The notes under the pieces are model-generated. The model did not search any database. It worked only from the letters and a program-made list of their open reading frames with translations, and was not told where the DNA came from. This document shows, in pieces, positions 16,772 through 24,884 of a stretch of DNA of 64,000 bases (position 1 is the stretch's first letter; each line of letters begins with the position of its first letter). The position numbers were made by a program, and so were the translations under genes. The DNA is from UBA4782 sp034429195 (GTDB lineage: Bacteria > Chloroflexota > Anaerolineae > Anaerolineales > Anaerolineaceae): NCBI GenBank assembly GCA_034429195.1, contig DAOUGQ010000016.1, positions 124,001-188,000 on the forward strand. Direction: 5' to 3'.

Positions 16772-16776
16772 ATGTC

Positions 16777-17877
16777 ATGATACCTTATCTCATTGACGCA
16801 CACGAAGACCTGGCTTACAACATCATTGCTTTTGGCAGAGACTATACCCAATCTGCTGCAGCTATTCGTATAAAAGAAACCGGAACTGACATTCCAGCAA
16901 TTGCTGGTCAATCCTTGCTTGGATGGGAAGATTACCAGGCTGGGCAAGTTGCCCTGGTGTTTGGTACGCTATTCAGTGTTCCTGCACGTTATCAGGGTCA
17001 TCAACCTGATTCGGTCACTTACCATTCGACACTGCAGGCTTATCAAATCACAAAAAGCCAGTTGGATGCTTATCACCGTCTGGTAGAAGAGAATCCTCAG
17101 AAATACCGGTTGGTTTTAAACAAATCAGATCTGAAAGAGACTTTACAGCCCTGGCAGGATCGCAAAGAAGAAACCTCTCTCAAACAATTCCCTGTAGGAA
17201 TTGTCATCAGTATGGAAAGCGCTGAGGGTTTGCAGCATGTTGAAGAAGTAGAAGAATGGTGGAACCTGGGCGTTCGCCTTATTGGACCAGTTTGGGGTGG
17301 TACACGCTTTTGCGGAGGAACAAAAGAGCAGATGCCCTTTACCAGTGAAGGGTTCGCGCTGCTGGATCGAATGGCAGAAATGGGTTTTGGTCTGGATGTT
17401 GCGCATATGACTGATCAATCGATTCAGACTTCATTAGATCGCTATCCTGGAACAGTTATCTGCAGTCACGGGAATGTTCGCAGTAGATTGAAAGGAGGAA
17501 CAGGGGAAAGGCAATTAACCGACCTTGCCATCCGTCGTATAGCAGAACGTGATGGGGTGATCGGGGTGGTTCCCTTCAATCATTTCCTCAAAGCGGATTG
17601 GGTTTCTACGGATCCACGCGTGCAAGTGACACTGGATCATCTTGTTGCGCATATCGATGCGATCTGTCAGCTTACTGGCAGTGCAGACCACGCCGCCATA
17701 GGGACTGATTTTGATGGCCTTTTTGGCTGGCCGGACGTACCTTTGGAGATCAACACCATTGCGGATATGAAGAAACTGGCTTCAAAACTCCTTGAACAGG
17801 GGTATACTCAAGATGATGTTGAAAAAATATTTCATGGGAATTGGCAGCGAATGTTAGAAAGGATTCTTCCTTCTTGA
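16777..17877 (+). CDS. Membrane dipeptidase family (M19) zinc peptidase
   Basis: A 366-residue protein of the M19 / renal dipeptidase family, which cleaves dipeptides with broad specificity using two zinc ions. The N-terminal metal motif is IDAHEDLAYN (His9, Asp11), the bridging Glu lies in a segment EVEEWWNLGVRLIGPVW, and the histidines DVAHMTDQS and VICSHGNVRS follow; AIGTDFDGLFGW is typical of the C-terminal part. No signal peptide is seen, so it is likely cytoplasmic. The start codon follows the S1 terminator by six bases and no Shine-Dalgarno precedes it; no other in-frame start exists. Its stop overlaps the next start (TGATG). Confidence 0.88.
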   Translation: MIPYLIDAHEDLAYNIIAFGRDYTQSAAAIRIKETGTDIPAIAGQSLLGWEDYQAGQVALVFGTLFSVPARYQGHQPDSVTYHSTLQAYQITKSQLDAYHRLVEENPQKYRLVLNKSDLKETLQPWQDRKEETSLKQFPVGIVISMESAEGLQHVEEVEEWWNLGVRLIGPVWGGTRFCGGTKEQMPFTSEGFALLDRMAEMGFGLDVAHMTDQSIQTSLDRYPGTVICSHGNVRSRLKGGTGERQLTDLAIRRIAERDGVIGVVPFNHFLKADWVSTDPRVQVTLDHLVAHIDAICQLTGSADHAAIGTDFDGLFGWPDVPLEINTIADMKKLASKLLEQGYTQDDVEKIFHGNWQRMLERILPS

Positions 17878-18377
17878 TGACAGGCACAGCTCCTCAACAT
17901 CTGCAGGAATCTTCTGCTGCAACAGATATCAAGACAAAACCATTTTCCATCCGTAGAATTCGAGTGGGATTAATCATAACCCTGATTGGTTTCTTGATCT
18001 TTCTATTAGGAACCACTCCCAGTCTGTTTGGATTGGATCGCAGCCCGGTTATTGGATTTATTCAAATTGCCGTCTTTCTTGTAGGTTTAGCCCTGATTTG
18101 TCTGGGGGGGTATTTCAGCATCATGGCGCTTTGGAAGAATCGACCTATCAGTATCGCAGTGGATATAGGTCTACGCACAGTCTGTACTGGATATGTGATC
18201 GCAGTTTTTTCCGGAATGGCAGATATTTTTGGCTTTGGAAGCCATTTGCCCCCGAAGGTCCCGTACTTTGGAGAGTGGCAGGCAACTGGTGTAATGATAG
18301 GGCAGGCTGTTATTGCCCTGGGATTTCTTTTATTAATCCCATGGAAGCGAGCATCTGATCATTCGTCGGGTAAATAA
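17877..18377 (+). CDS. Small membrane protein of unknown function
   Basis: A 166-residue protein with an N-terminal polar stretch of about 25 residues and four hydrophobic segments (about residues 31-50, 62-85, 103-124 and 138-155). I do not recognise the family. The ATG at 17877 overlaps the dipeptidase stop by one base; a longer frame starts inside the dipeptidase gene but is less likely. Its last 68 bases overlap the 3' end of the convergent flavoprotein gene, so the two transcripts would be complementary there. Confidence 0.65.
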   Translation: MTGTAPQHLQESSAATDIKTKPFSIRRIRVGLIITLIGFLIFLLGTTPSLFGLDRSPVIGFIQIAVFLVGLALICLGGYFSIMALWKNRPISIAVDIGLRTVCTGYVIAVFSGMADIFGFGSHLPPKVPYFGEWQATGVMIGQAVIALGFLLLIPWKRASDHSSGK

Positions 18378-19671
18378 ACTGCAATAAGTTTTTCTCGATT
18401 GCAATCCTGCGCTCATTTTTTTCCAACTCTTGAATATTTTTCCAAGTAACAACTGGATGAGGTAATTGTTGCAACCTGTCATTCAACCATGCCATGCAAT
18501 CGCTTTTACCGGGTTGGCGGCTTGCCAGATATTGAATGACTGCGTGTGCGCCATTCACTCCATCTTTTCTGGCATGACCGACCAGCCCTTCTGAAGCTTT
18601 ACGTGACCAGCCTGCCAGAAATACACCTTCGATGGGTTTATTCTGTACGGGGTCGAATGCTTCGTAAGAGAGATCCTCAATAGGAAATTCAGGAGTGGGA
18701 TTCTTTGCATATTCACCTTTGATCACAGGCAGCCCAAGATCCGATTCCACCTGATTACCAATTGCCAGAATGACCGTATCAGCTGGAAGGCACATTACTT
18801 CTTCAGTTGGTATGGCTTGAACTTCGCCATCTTTCATTGTCAGAATATTCTTTGTCAATTCAACGCCAATCAATTTCCCGTCTTTGTTTCCAATGAACCG
18901 GTAAGGGGATGCCAGAAAGCGAATAAAAAACCTGGTATCTGAGTTTTTCTCCTCAGCTTTTGGCAGGCATTCATAAAAAATATTCCGGGCTTCATCAGGA
19001 TCTTCGCCAATGGACCGCAGTAAAGGATCAATGGTTCTCAATTGGTCATCAAAGTCTTCCAGATTGAGATTGGCAGAAATCCGTTCAAACTGTTTTTTCT
19101 CGAACTTTACCTGTAAAGGACCACGACGAGCCACTACCGTAACCTGATCAATCTTCAATTCATGGATCAGATAACAGGTAATATCCGTCATCACATTTCC
19201 CGCACCAATCACCAGGGCTTTCTTGCCAATTTTAGGACAAGCATGGCTAAATGGAGGCATACTGTTATAGTGATATACCAGATCATTAGCGTGATAAACA
19301 CCTTTCAGATCTTCACCTGGCAGCCCAAGATGCCTGTTACGCTGTGCCCCTGCACAAACGAGAATTGCATCGAAGCCAGCTTGTTGAAGTTCAGCCAAAT
19401 GAAGATCACCATGATCACCAACAGTGACATTTCCATAATAGGTAATTTCGGGAATAGAAAGGATCTGCCTGAACTGGTTTCGAAGTCCCTCTTTAATCTT
19501 TAGTTTTAGTGGGTAAATACCATATTCAGCTAGACCACCGGGTCTGATATCACGGTTAAGTAGAGTAACCTGGCAACCTGCTTGCACCAGCTCACGCGCT
19601 GCAAAAAGCCCGGCTGGACCTGCTCCAATAACTGCTACTTTCCCTGAATCGTTAATAGGCTTTGAGTTCAT
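18310..19671 (-). CDS. FAD/NAD(P)-dependent oxidoreductase, FprA/GltD-like
   Basis: A 453-residue flavoprotein. The FAD-binding GAGPAGLFAARELV motif lies at about residues 16-29, the GGLAEYGIYP turn follows at about 45-54, and the NAD(P)-binding GAGNVMTDIT at about 157-166; the C-terminal FAD contact is GVFLAGWSRKASEGLVGHAR. This order and the VVARRGPLQVKF segment are like ferredoxin-NADP reductase of the adrenodoxin reductase type (FprA) and the GltD subunit, though no N-terminal iron-sulfur domain is present. It probably moves electrons between NADPH and ferredoxin. Convergent with the upstream membrane gene (68-base overlap) and divergent from the M16 operon. Confidence 0.82.
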   Translation of the reverse strand: MNSKPINDSGKVAVIGAGPAGLFAARELVQAGCQVTLLNRDIRPGGLAEYGIYPLKLKIKEGLRNQFRQILSIPEITYYGNVTVGDHGDLHLAELQQAGFDAILVCAGAQRNRHLGLPGEDLKGVYHANDLVYHYNSMPPFSHACPKIGKKALVIGAGNVMTDITCYLIHELKIDQVTVVARRGPLQVKFEKKQFERISANLNLEDFDDQLRTIDPLLRSIGEDPDEARNIFYECLPKAEEKNSDTRFFIRFLASPYRFIGNKDGKLIGVELTKNILTMKDGEVQAIPTEEVMCLPADTVILAIGNQVESDLGLPVIKGEYAKNPTPEFPIEDLSYEAFDPVQNKPIEGVFLAGWSRKASEGLVGHARKDGVNGAHAVIQYLASRQPGKSDCMAWLNDRLQQLPHPVVTWKNIQELEKNERRIAIEKNLLQFIYPTNDQMLASMGLIKEIPGQ

Positions 19672-19739
19672 TATTACAATGCTTTCCAGTTGATATGTAC
19701 TAGACGATAGGGATTTTTATTTGAACACCTGGTGTTAGG

Positions 19740-19745
19740 TATAAT
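19740..19745 (+). promoter_or_regulatory. -10 box of the M16 peptidase operon
   Basis: A perfect TATAAT ends 11 bases before the ATG at 19757, and no Shine-Dalgarno lies between. This suggests a leader of only a few bases. A TTGAAC at 19721-19726 is too near to be a normal -35. Confidence 0.5.
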
Positions 19746-19756
19746 TATATATCAAT

Positions 19757-21049
19757 ATGAAAAATTCAATTACTTCTCATCGATTATCGAATGGTTTATT
19801 GGTGCAGTTAAAAGAAATACATACTGCGCCGTTGATTAGCCAATGGGTCTGGTATCGTGTTGGTTCACGGAATGAGGTGAAAGGCAAAACTGGCTTATCC
19901 CATTGGGTAGAACATATGCAATTCAAAGGAACCCCTGCTTATCCTGCGGGGGTCCTGGATAAGGCAATTTCCCGCTATGGTGGTGTCTGGAATGCCATGA
20001 CATATCTGGATTGGACGGCATATTTTGAAACTATGCCGGCAGACCATATTCAACTGGCTCTTGAGTTGGAAGCCAGTAGAATGCGCGACAGTTTATTTGA
20101 TGAAAAAGAGGTTGAGTCTGAACGAACGGTCATCATTTCAGAGCGTGAAGGAAATGAAAACATTCCGATCTTTCGCCTGGATGAATCTGTGCAACGAGCC
20201 GCGTTTGATGTACATGCTTATGGAAATGAAGTGATTGGCGAAAAGAAAGACCTGCTTTCTATCAAACGAGATGATCTTTTACTCCATTATAAGAAGTATT
20301 ATTCCCCAGCCAATGCCGTACTGTGCCTGGCAGGTGATTTTAATTCTATAGAAATGATGGATAAGGTTGAGAAGGTCTATGGAAGATTGATAGGCGATGA
20401 GGCAGGGCAGCCCATAATTCAACCCGAGGGGTTCATTCAAGGGGAACGTAGAGTGGAAGTGAAAGGCCCAGGGGAAACGGTGTTTGTCAGGTTATCTTAC
20501 CGCGCTCCAGAAGCTGATCACCCGGATTATTTTGCCTTCACCATCCTTGATAGTCTGCTTGGAGGCCCAAGCCCACTAAATTTGTTTGGTGGTGGTGGGA
20601 TTTCCAACAAGACCAGCCGGCTTTATCAGGCTCTGGTGGAGAAGGAACTGGCGGTTGGAGCGAATGGCAGTTTACAACCGACCATCGACCCATACCTGTA
20701 TGATATAACCGTAACAGTACATCCCAACAGGAATGCAGAGGATGTATTGACAGTACTTGACGATGAGATCAAGAAGATACAGGATACCTTTGTACAAACT
20801 GATGAGATTGCCCGGGCTGCCAAGCAAGCTCGAGCTCAGTTTGTCTACGGCTCAGAAAACATCACAAACCAGGCTTTCTGGATGGGCTATTCTGAAATGT
20901 TTTCGCATTATGATTGGTTCGAGGAATATGTTGATCGACTACGTGGAATCACTCCTGAAGAGGTGAACAGGGTTGCGCGCACCTGGTTGCAACCCGATCA
21001 TAGGGTGATAGGTATTTACATTCCCGAGAATGGCAGGCAGGAAGCATGA
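19757..21049 (+). CDS. M16 family zinc peptidase, catalytic subunit
   Basis: A 430-residue M16B protease. The inverted zinc motif HxxEH is HWVEH at residues 49-53 in the context KTGLSHWVEHMQFKGT, and the distal glutamate lies in a region EVESERTVIISEREG about 75 residues later, as in active M16 enzymes. These peptidases degrade or process short unfolded peptides and work as a two-subunit chamber. The next gene, overlapping by four bases (ATGA), encodes the matching non-catalytic partner. No signal peptide is visible, so the site of action is probably cytoplasmic. Confidence 0.92.
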   Translation: MKNSITSHRLSNGLLVQLKEIHTAPLISQWVWYRVGSRNEVKGKTGLSHWVEHMQFKGTPAYPAGVLDKAISRYGGVWNAMTYLDWTAYFETMPADHIQLALELEASRMRDSLFDEKEVESERTVIISEREGNENIPIFRLDESVQRAAFDVHAYGNEVIGEKKDLLSIKRDDLLLHYKKYYSPANAVLCLAGDFNSIEMMDKVEKVYGRLIGDEAGQPIIQPEGFIQGERRVEVKGPGETVFVRLSYRAPEADHPDYFAFTILDSLLGGPSPLNLFGGGGISNKTSRLYQALVEKELAVGANGSLQPTIDPYLYDITVTVHPNRNAEDVLTVLDDEIKKIQDTFVQTDEIARAAKQARAQFVYGSENITNQAFWMGYSEMFSHYDWFEEYVDRLRGITPEEVNRVARTWLQPDHRVIGIYIPENGRQEA

Positions 21050-22356
21050 TGAATAATTCTTTGATCAACTGGAAACACCTCCCAGGAGCAGACGATATTG
21101 TACGTAGCGTCTTTCCAAATGGAATTACAATATTAAGCCGTTCCAATTTCAGTAGTCCTTCTGTTTATATTACCGGATATATCCAATGTGGAAGCCTTCA
21201 GGATCCACCAGAAAAACTTGGGTTGGCAAATTTTACTGCTCGTTCGTTAATGCGTGGAACAGAAAAACGCAATTTTCGTGAGATTTATAATTCTCTGGAA
21301 ACTGTGGGAGCCAGCTTGGGTATGGATGCCAGTGTGCACACCTCGGGTTTCAGCGCCAAATCATTGACAGAAGACCTTCCTCTGATCATGGATATTCTTT
21401 CGCAAGCACTGCGATTCCCGACATTTCCAACGGATCAAATTGAAAAAGTGCGAGCACAATTGCTCACTTCATTTGCGATGCGCTCACAAGATACCAGTGA
21501 AATGGCAGACATGGAGTTTGACCGCCTTTTATTTCCTGATCATCCCTATGGGCGTCCGGAAGATGGATTTACCGAAACGGTTCTCCCTATACAAAGAGAA
21601 GATATTGTGTCTTTTCATCAATCAGAGTATGGACCCGATGGAATGGTGATCGTAGTGGTTGGCGGAATTGCTGCCAACGAGGTCATTGATCTGGTTGAAA
21701 AGTATTTCGGCGATTGGAAGTCAGACATTCATACTGAGCGAAATGGAATTGCAATGGTGGAAAAGCCAATGCAATCCATTCGTAGTCACATCACCATCCC
21801 TGGAATGAGCCAGACTGATCTGGTGATGGGCACTCTGGGACCATACCGAACTTCACCCGATTACCTGCCAGCCGCTGTTGGAAATAACATTCTTGGACAA
21901 TTTGGCATGATGGGGCGGATAGGCGATGTGGTGAGAGAAAAAGCCGGATTGGCATATTACGCCAGCACTAGCCTGAATTCCTGGAAACAGCTTGGCTCAT
22001 GGGAAGTATCTGCGGGTGTAAATCCCGAAAATTTACAAAAAGCGATTGACTTGATCACATCAGAAATTGCCCGGTTTGTGAGTGAACCAGTAACCGAAGA
22101 AGAAATTTCTGACAGCAAATCCAATTTTATTGGGAGATTACCATTATTGATGGAATCAAATGGTGGTGTAGCAGGATCTTTACTGAATATTGAGCGATTC
22201 CAATTAGGATTGGATTATTATCGGCAATACCCTGCTAATGTACAGGCCGTAACGAAAGATCAGGTATTAGAAACTGCAAGAAAATATCTGAATCCAGATG
22301 CGCTGGTGATCGCAAGCGCAGGTATTGCAAAAGGTCAAAATGGTCACAATCCATAA
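21046..22356 (+). CDS. M16 family protein, non-catalytic partner subunit
   Basis: A 436-residue M16 homolog. At the place of the zinc motif it has GLANFTARSLMRGT, so HxxEH is missing, as in the non-catalytic halves of heterodimeric M16B pairs such as the mitochondrial processing peptidase. Conserved M16 landmarks remain: GGIAANEVIDLVEKYFGDW, the DLVMGTLGPYRTSPDY strand and the glycine-rich MMGRIGDVVREKAGLAYYAST segment. By family knowledge this subunit supplies substrate-contacting residues (an R/Y pair) to the catalytic partner. Fully coupled to the upstream gene. Confidence 0.88.
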   Translation: MMNNSLINWKHLPGADDIVRSVFPNGITILSRSNFSSPSVYITGYIQCGSLQDPPEKLGLANFTARSLMRGTEKRNFREIYNSLETVGASLGMDASVHTSGFSAKSLTEDLPLIMDILSQALRFPTFPTDQIEKVRAQLLTSFAMRSQDTSEMADMEFDRLLFPDHPYGRPEDGFTETVLPIQREDIVSFHQSEYGPDGMVIVVVGGIAANEVIDLVEKYFGDWKSDIHTERNGIAMVEKPMQSIRSHITIPGMSQTDLVMGTLGPYRTSPDYLPAAVGNNILGQFGMMGRIGDVVREKAGLAYYASTSLNSWKQLGSWEVSAGVNPENLQKAIDLITSEIARFVSEPVTEEEISDSKSNFIGRLPLLMESNGGVAGSLLNIERFQLGLDYYRQYPANVQAVTKDQVLETARKYLNPDALVIASAGIAKGQNGHNP

Positions 22357-22732
22357 TGGGATTGATCTCGTTGATATCACACGGTTGGAAAACCTGAAAC
22401 CAGAAATCCGAACTCGTTTTATTAAACGGGTTTTTACCCCAGGTGAACGAGAAGAAGCTGGTGAAAACTTGAGCCGTTTGATGGGAAAATTTGCCGTAAA
22501 AGAAGCGGTTGCCAAAGCACTCGGTTGTGGCATAGGCGTGATCGGATGGCAATCCATTGAAGTATTAACTCAAGAAAATGGCGCCCCCTTTATCACATTG
22601 CGGGACAAGGCAAAAGCATACGAACAAGCTGAAGGTATAACAAACTGGTCAATCAGCATCACCCATGAAGGAAAATATGCGGCCGCAACCGCTATCGCCC
22701 TGGGTGAGAGTGCCTCATCACAAGAGTCCTGA
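22340..22732 (+). CDS. acpS: Holo-[acyl-carrier-protein] synthase
   Basis: A 130-residue phosphopantetheinyl transferase that moves 4'-phosphopantetheine from CoA to the serine of acyl carrier protein. The magnesium-binding GIDLVDI motif lies at about residues 8-14 and the second acidic ligand in GKFAVKEAVAKALG at about 51-64, followed by SISITHEGKYAAATA. A TTG frame begins at 22325, but the ATG at 22340 is preceded by AAAGGTC at a suitable distance. It overlaps the M16 stop by 17 bases. Confidence 0.92.
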   Translation: MVTIHNGIDLVDITRLENLKPEIRTRFIKRVFTPGEREEAGENLSRLMGKFAVKEAVAKALGCGIGVIGWQSIEVLTQENGAPFITLRDKAKAYEQAEGITNWSISITHEGKYAAATAIALGESASSQES

Positions 22733-22749
22733 AAAGGTGAAAGGGTATC

Positions 22750-23421
22750 ATGCGTATCCTTGCTGTAAGTGATGAAGAAATGAGCGTCATTTATACTCCT
22801 CAAATCCGAGAGAGGTTCAATGATGTGAACCTTGTCGTAAGTTGTGGCGATCTTCCTTATTATTACCTTGAATTCATTATCTCAATGTTAGATATCAACT
22901 TGTATTTTATACGGGGGAATCATGCCCACGAAGTTGAGTATAGTGAAGGTGGTCAAAAGTTAGCCCCCTGGGGAGCAATCGATCTGCATCGCAAGGTTGC
23001 ACAGGACCCAACAGGTTTACTTTTGGCGGGTATTCACGGTAGTTTACGGTATAATTTGGGGCCTTACCAATACACACAGGGAGAAATGTGGAATATGGTT
23101 TTGGGGCTTTGCCCAAAGCTCATGGTAAACCGTATTCTTTACGGACGTTTTCTTGATGTGTTTATCACACACTCTCCACCCTGGCAAATCCACGATAAAG
23201 CAGATCTTCCACATCAAGGCATTAAGGCATTCCGCTGGTTTGATAAAGTCTTTAAACCTGCATATCATCTTCATGGTCATGTTCATGTATATCAAAAAAA
23301 TGAAATCACCGAAACGCAATACTTTGATACAAAAGTGGTCAATGTTTTTGGATATAAAAAAATTGATTATGATATCGAACATCTACTCAAAAGACCTCAA
23401 TTGACGCAGGTGAACAAGTAG
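22750..23421 (+). CDS. Metallophosphoesterase family protein
   Basis: A 223-residue calcineurin-like phosphoesterase. Motifs in order: VSDEEMS (about residues 6-12), SCGDLPYYYLEF (GD, about 31-42), RGNHAHE (GNHx, about 55-61), THSPPW (about 141-146) and HLHGHVHVY (GHxH, about 178-186). The first motif normally reads DxH; here the histidine is replaced by glutamate, which may change the first metal site. Substrate unknown. It follows acpS by 17 bases and is followed by the ParB-fold gene after 14, so it is part of the same plus-strand run. Confidence 0.82.
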   Translation: MRILAVSDEEMSVIYTPQIRERFNDVNLVVSCGDLPYYYLEFIISMLDINLYFIRGNHAHEVEYSEGGQKLAPWGAIDLHRKVAQDPTGLLLAGIHGSLRYNLGPYQYTQGEMWNMVLGLCPKLMVNRILYGRFLDVFITHSPPWQIHDKADLPHQGIKAFRWFDKVFKPAYHLHGHVHVYQKNEITETQYFDTKVVNVFGYKKIDYDIEHLLKRPQLTQVNK

Positions 23422-23435
23422 GAATTAAAAACTTT

Positions 23436-24440
23436 ATGGATGAAAAACCTGATCTTTTGAAAAATCCAATGGTACAAGCAATTGCCAAAACAGATTTTGA
23501 AACCGCCGTTCGCAAGGGTTTTTGGTTATCTGTCAAGAATTGGCTGACAAAAAAGGATGATCAACTCCTTCCTTTCGACGAGGTTATAAAGACACTACCC
23601 ATCAAAGGGCAACACTCGATCGGTACAAAAGAAATTCCTATTGAATCGATCATTGGAAGCGTGGGAAGGTACCACGATTTCGATCGCGCCTTTTTACCAC
23701 GCCAGACCCACACCAGACATCGATGGATGAATATCGATGTTGCACATCTTCAAGATATTATTCTTCCTCCCATTGAAGTTTATAAAGTTGGTGAAGTTTA
23801 CTTTGTAAAAGATGGAAATCACCGGGTTTCAGTAGCAAGAGAAAAAGGACAGGTGTATATCGATGCAGATGTCATTGAATTGGATGTGATCGTTCCGATT
23901 GATACCAGCTTGAGCATCGACGACATCATTATGAAACGTGAACAGGCAATATTCTACGAAAAGACACATCTACCTTCTTATTTACCTGGCGTTACGATTG
24001 AATTTTCTGTCCCTGGGGGATATGAAAAACTAATCGAGCATATCGAAGTACACCGGTGGTTTATGGGTGAAGAGCGCAAGGCTCCAGTATCATGGAAAGA
24101 TGCGGTTACTTCTTGGTATTCTGAGGTGTATGACCCGCTGGTCACGATTATTCAAGAACAAAATATTCTCAAAAATTTCCCTCATCGTACAGAAGCAGAT
24201 CTGTATTTGTGGATCATTGAGCATCTTTACTATCTGAAAGAAAAATACCAGGAAGACATTTCTTTGGAAGCAGCAGCAACACATTTTGCTGATGAATTTG
24301 CACCTAATTTCTTCAGGCGATTCTTTGGGATTTTTCGAGAAGATACAAGTTTAATCAACAGAGAAGAAGCGAAAAGGAAAGCAGCCCTACAACAGGAAGA
24401 AAAGCATCCTGATCAGTCAGAGGAATCAACAGCCTCGTGA
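23436..24440 (+). CDS. ParB/sulfiredoxin-fold domain protein of unknown function
   Basis: A 334-residue protein. The centre holds a ParB-like core: an ILPPIEVYKVGEVYFVKDG strand pair followed by GNHRVSVAREKG (about residues 127-140), the GxxR-type motif of the ParB/Srx fold. ParB itself uses this core for CTP binding and sulfiredoxin for ATP, so nucleotide binding is possible but unproven. The N-terminal 60 residues are charged and the C-terminal 150 residues are helical with the repeated FFRRFFGIF element near the end. There is no helix-turn-helix that I can recognise, so this is not a partition protein by itself. Its 3' end overlaps the convergent small gene by 28 bases. Confidence 0.7.
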   Translation: MDEKPDLLKNPMVQAIAKTDFETAVRKGFWLSVKNWLTKKDDQLLPFDEVIKTLPIKGQHSIGTKEIPIESIIGSVGRYHDFDRAFLPRQTHTRHRWMNIDVAHLQDIILPPIEVYKVGEVYFVKDGNHRVSVAREKGQVYIDADVIELDVIVPIDTSLSIDDIIMKREQAIFYEKTHLPSYLPGVTIEFSVPGGYEKLIEHIEVHRWFMGEERKAPVSWKDAVTSWYSEVYDPLVTIIQEQNILKNFPHRTEADLYLWIIEHLYYLKEKYQEDISLEAAATHFADEFAPNFFRRFFGIFREDTSLINREEAKRKAALQQEEKHPDQSEESTAS

Positions 24441-24655
24441 ATTCCCAACCATAAATGATTTGGTAATACCTGCTTTGCACTACGAATCTCAATTCCATCG
24501 GGCCGTGTTCCTTCTGTAGGGATCATGGAAGGGTGAGCGAAGCATAAATCTGGTTTTTTCCCGTATTTTTTTTGGTAATAACTGGCAGCCTGCAATACCT
24601 TATCGGTAAAATTTGTTTGTGTATTATTATCAAACCAAAGCATTCCAGTTAGCAT
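24413..24655 (-). CDS. Small conserved protein of unknown function
   Basis: An 80-residue protein beginning MLTGMLWFDNN and carrying ASYYQKKYGKKPDLCFAHPSM, a pattern I associate with small uncharacterised Chloroflexota proteins. The start is well supported: GAGGTG lies five bases upstream, and a near-perfect promoter (24693-24720) precedes it. Its last 28 bases overlap the end of the convergent ParB-fold gene. It may be strongly expressed, judged by the promoter. Function unknown; one cysteine and one histidine close together (LCFAHP) could bind a metal. Confidence 0.72.
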   Translation of the reverse strand: MLTGMLWFDNNTQTNFTDKVLQAASYYQKKYGKKPDLCFAHPSMIPTEGTRPDGIEIRSAKQVLPNHLWLGIHEAVDSSD

Positions 24656-24692
24656 GTTTCACCTCATTAATAGGAAAAATGTTCTATATAAT

Positions 24693-24720
24693 ATTATAGT
24701 ACATAATTTCTATTTGTCAA
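24693..24720 (-). promoter_or_regulatory. Consensus sigma-70 promoter for the 80-residue protein
   Basis: On the minus strand TTGACA (24715-24720), a 16-base spacer and TATAAT (24693-24698): both hexamers match the consensus at every position. The transcript would start near 24686 with a leader of about 30 bases. Confidence 0.85.
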
Positions 24721-24752
24721 TAAATATTCTATTGTTTTTAAAACGGAGGATT

Positions 24753-24809
24753 ATGATTTCCTCTTATAAAGTAGTGGAATTGTTTAAGAATGAACATCGT
24801 TATGAATGA
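24753..24809 (+). CDS. Possible 18-residue peptide upstream of frr
   Basis: A short frame of 18 codons plus stop, preceded by ACGGAGGATT, one of the best ribosome binding sites in the window. The peptide begins MISSYKVVELF and ends HRYE. It lies between the promoter of the small minus-strand gene and the -10 box of frr. It could be a leader peptide or a remnant; nothing similar is known to me. Low confidence that it is a real product. Confidence 0.25.
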   Translation: MISSYKVVELFKNEHRYE

Positions 24810-24821
24810 ATATTCAGGCTG

Positions 24822-24830
24822 TGTTACAAT
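24822..24830 (+). promoter_or_regulatory. Extended -10 promoter before frr
   Basis: TGTTACAAT: a TG dinucleotide one base before TACAAT at 24825-24830. It lies 55 bases upstream of the frr start. Confidence 0.45.
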
Positions 24831-24884
24831 TCAAACGTAAAGCGAAACTATCTAAAAACTCATTACTATCAAAAGGAGAATGCT

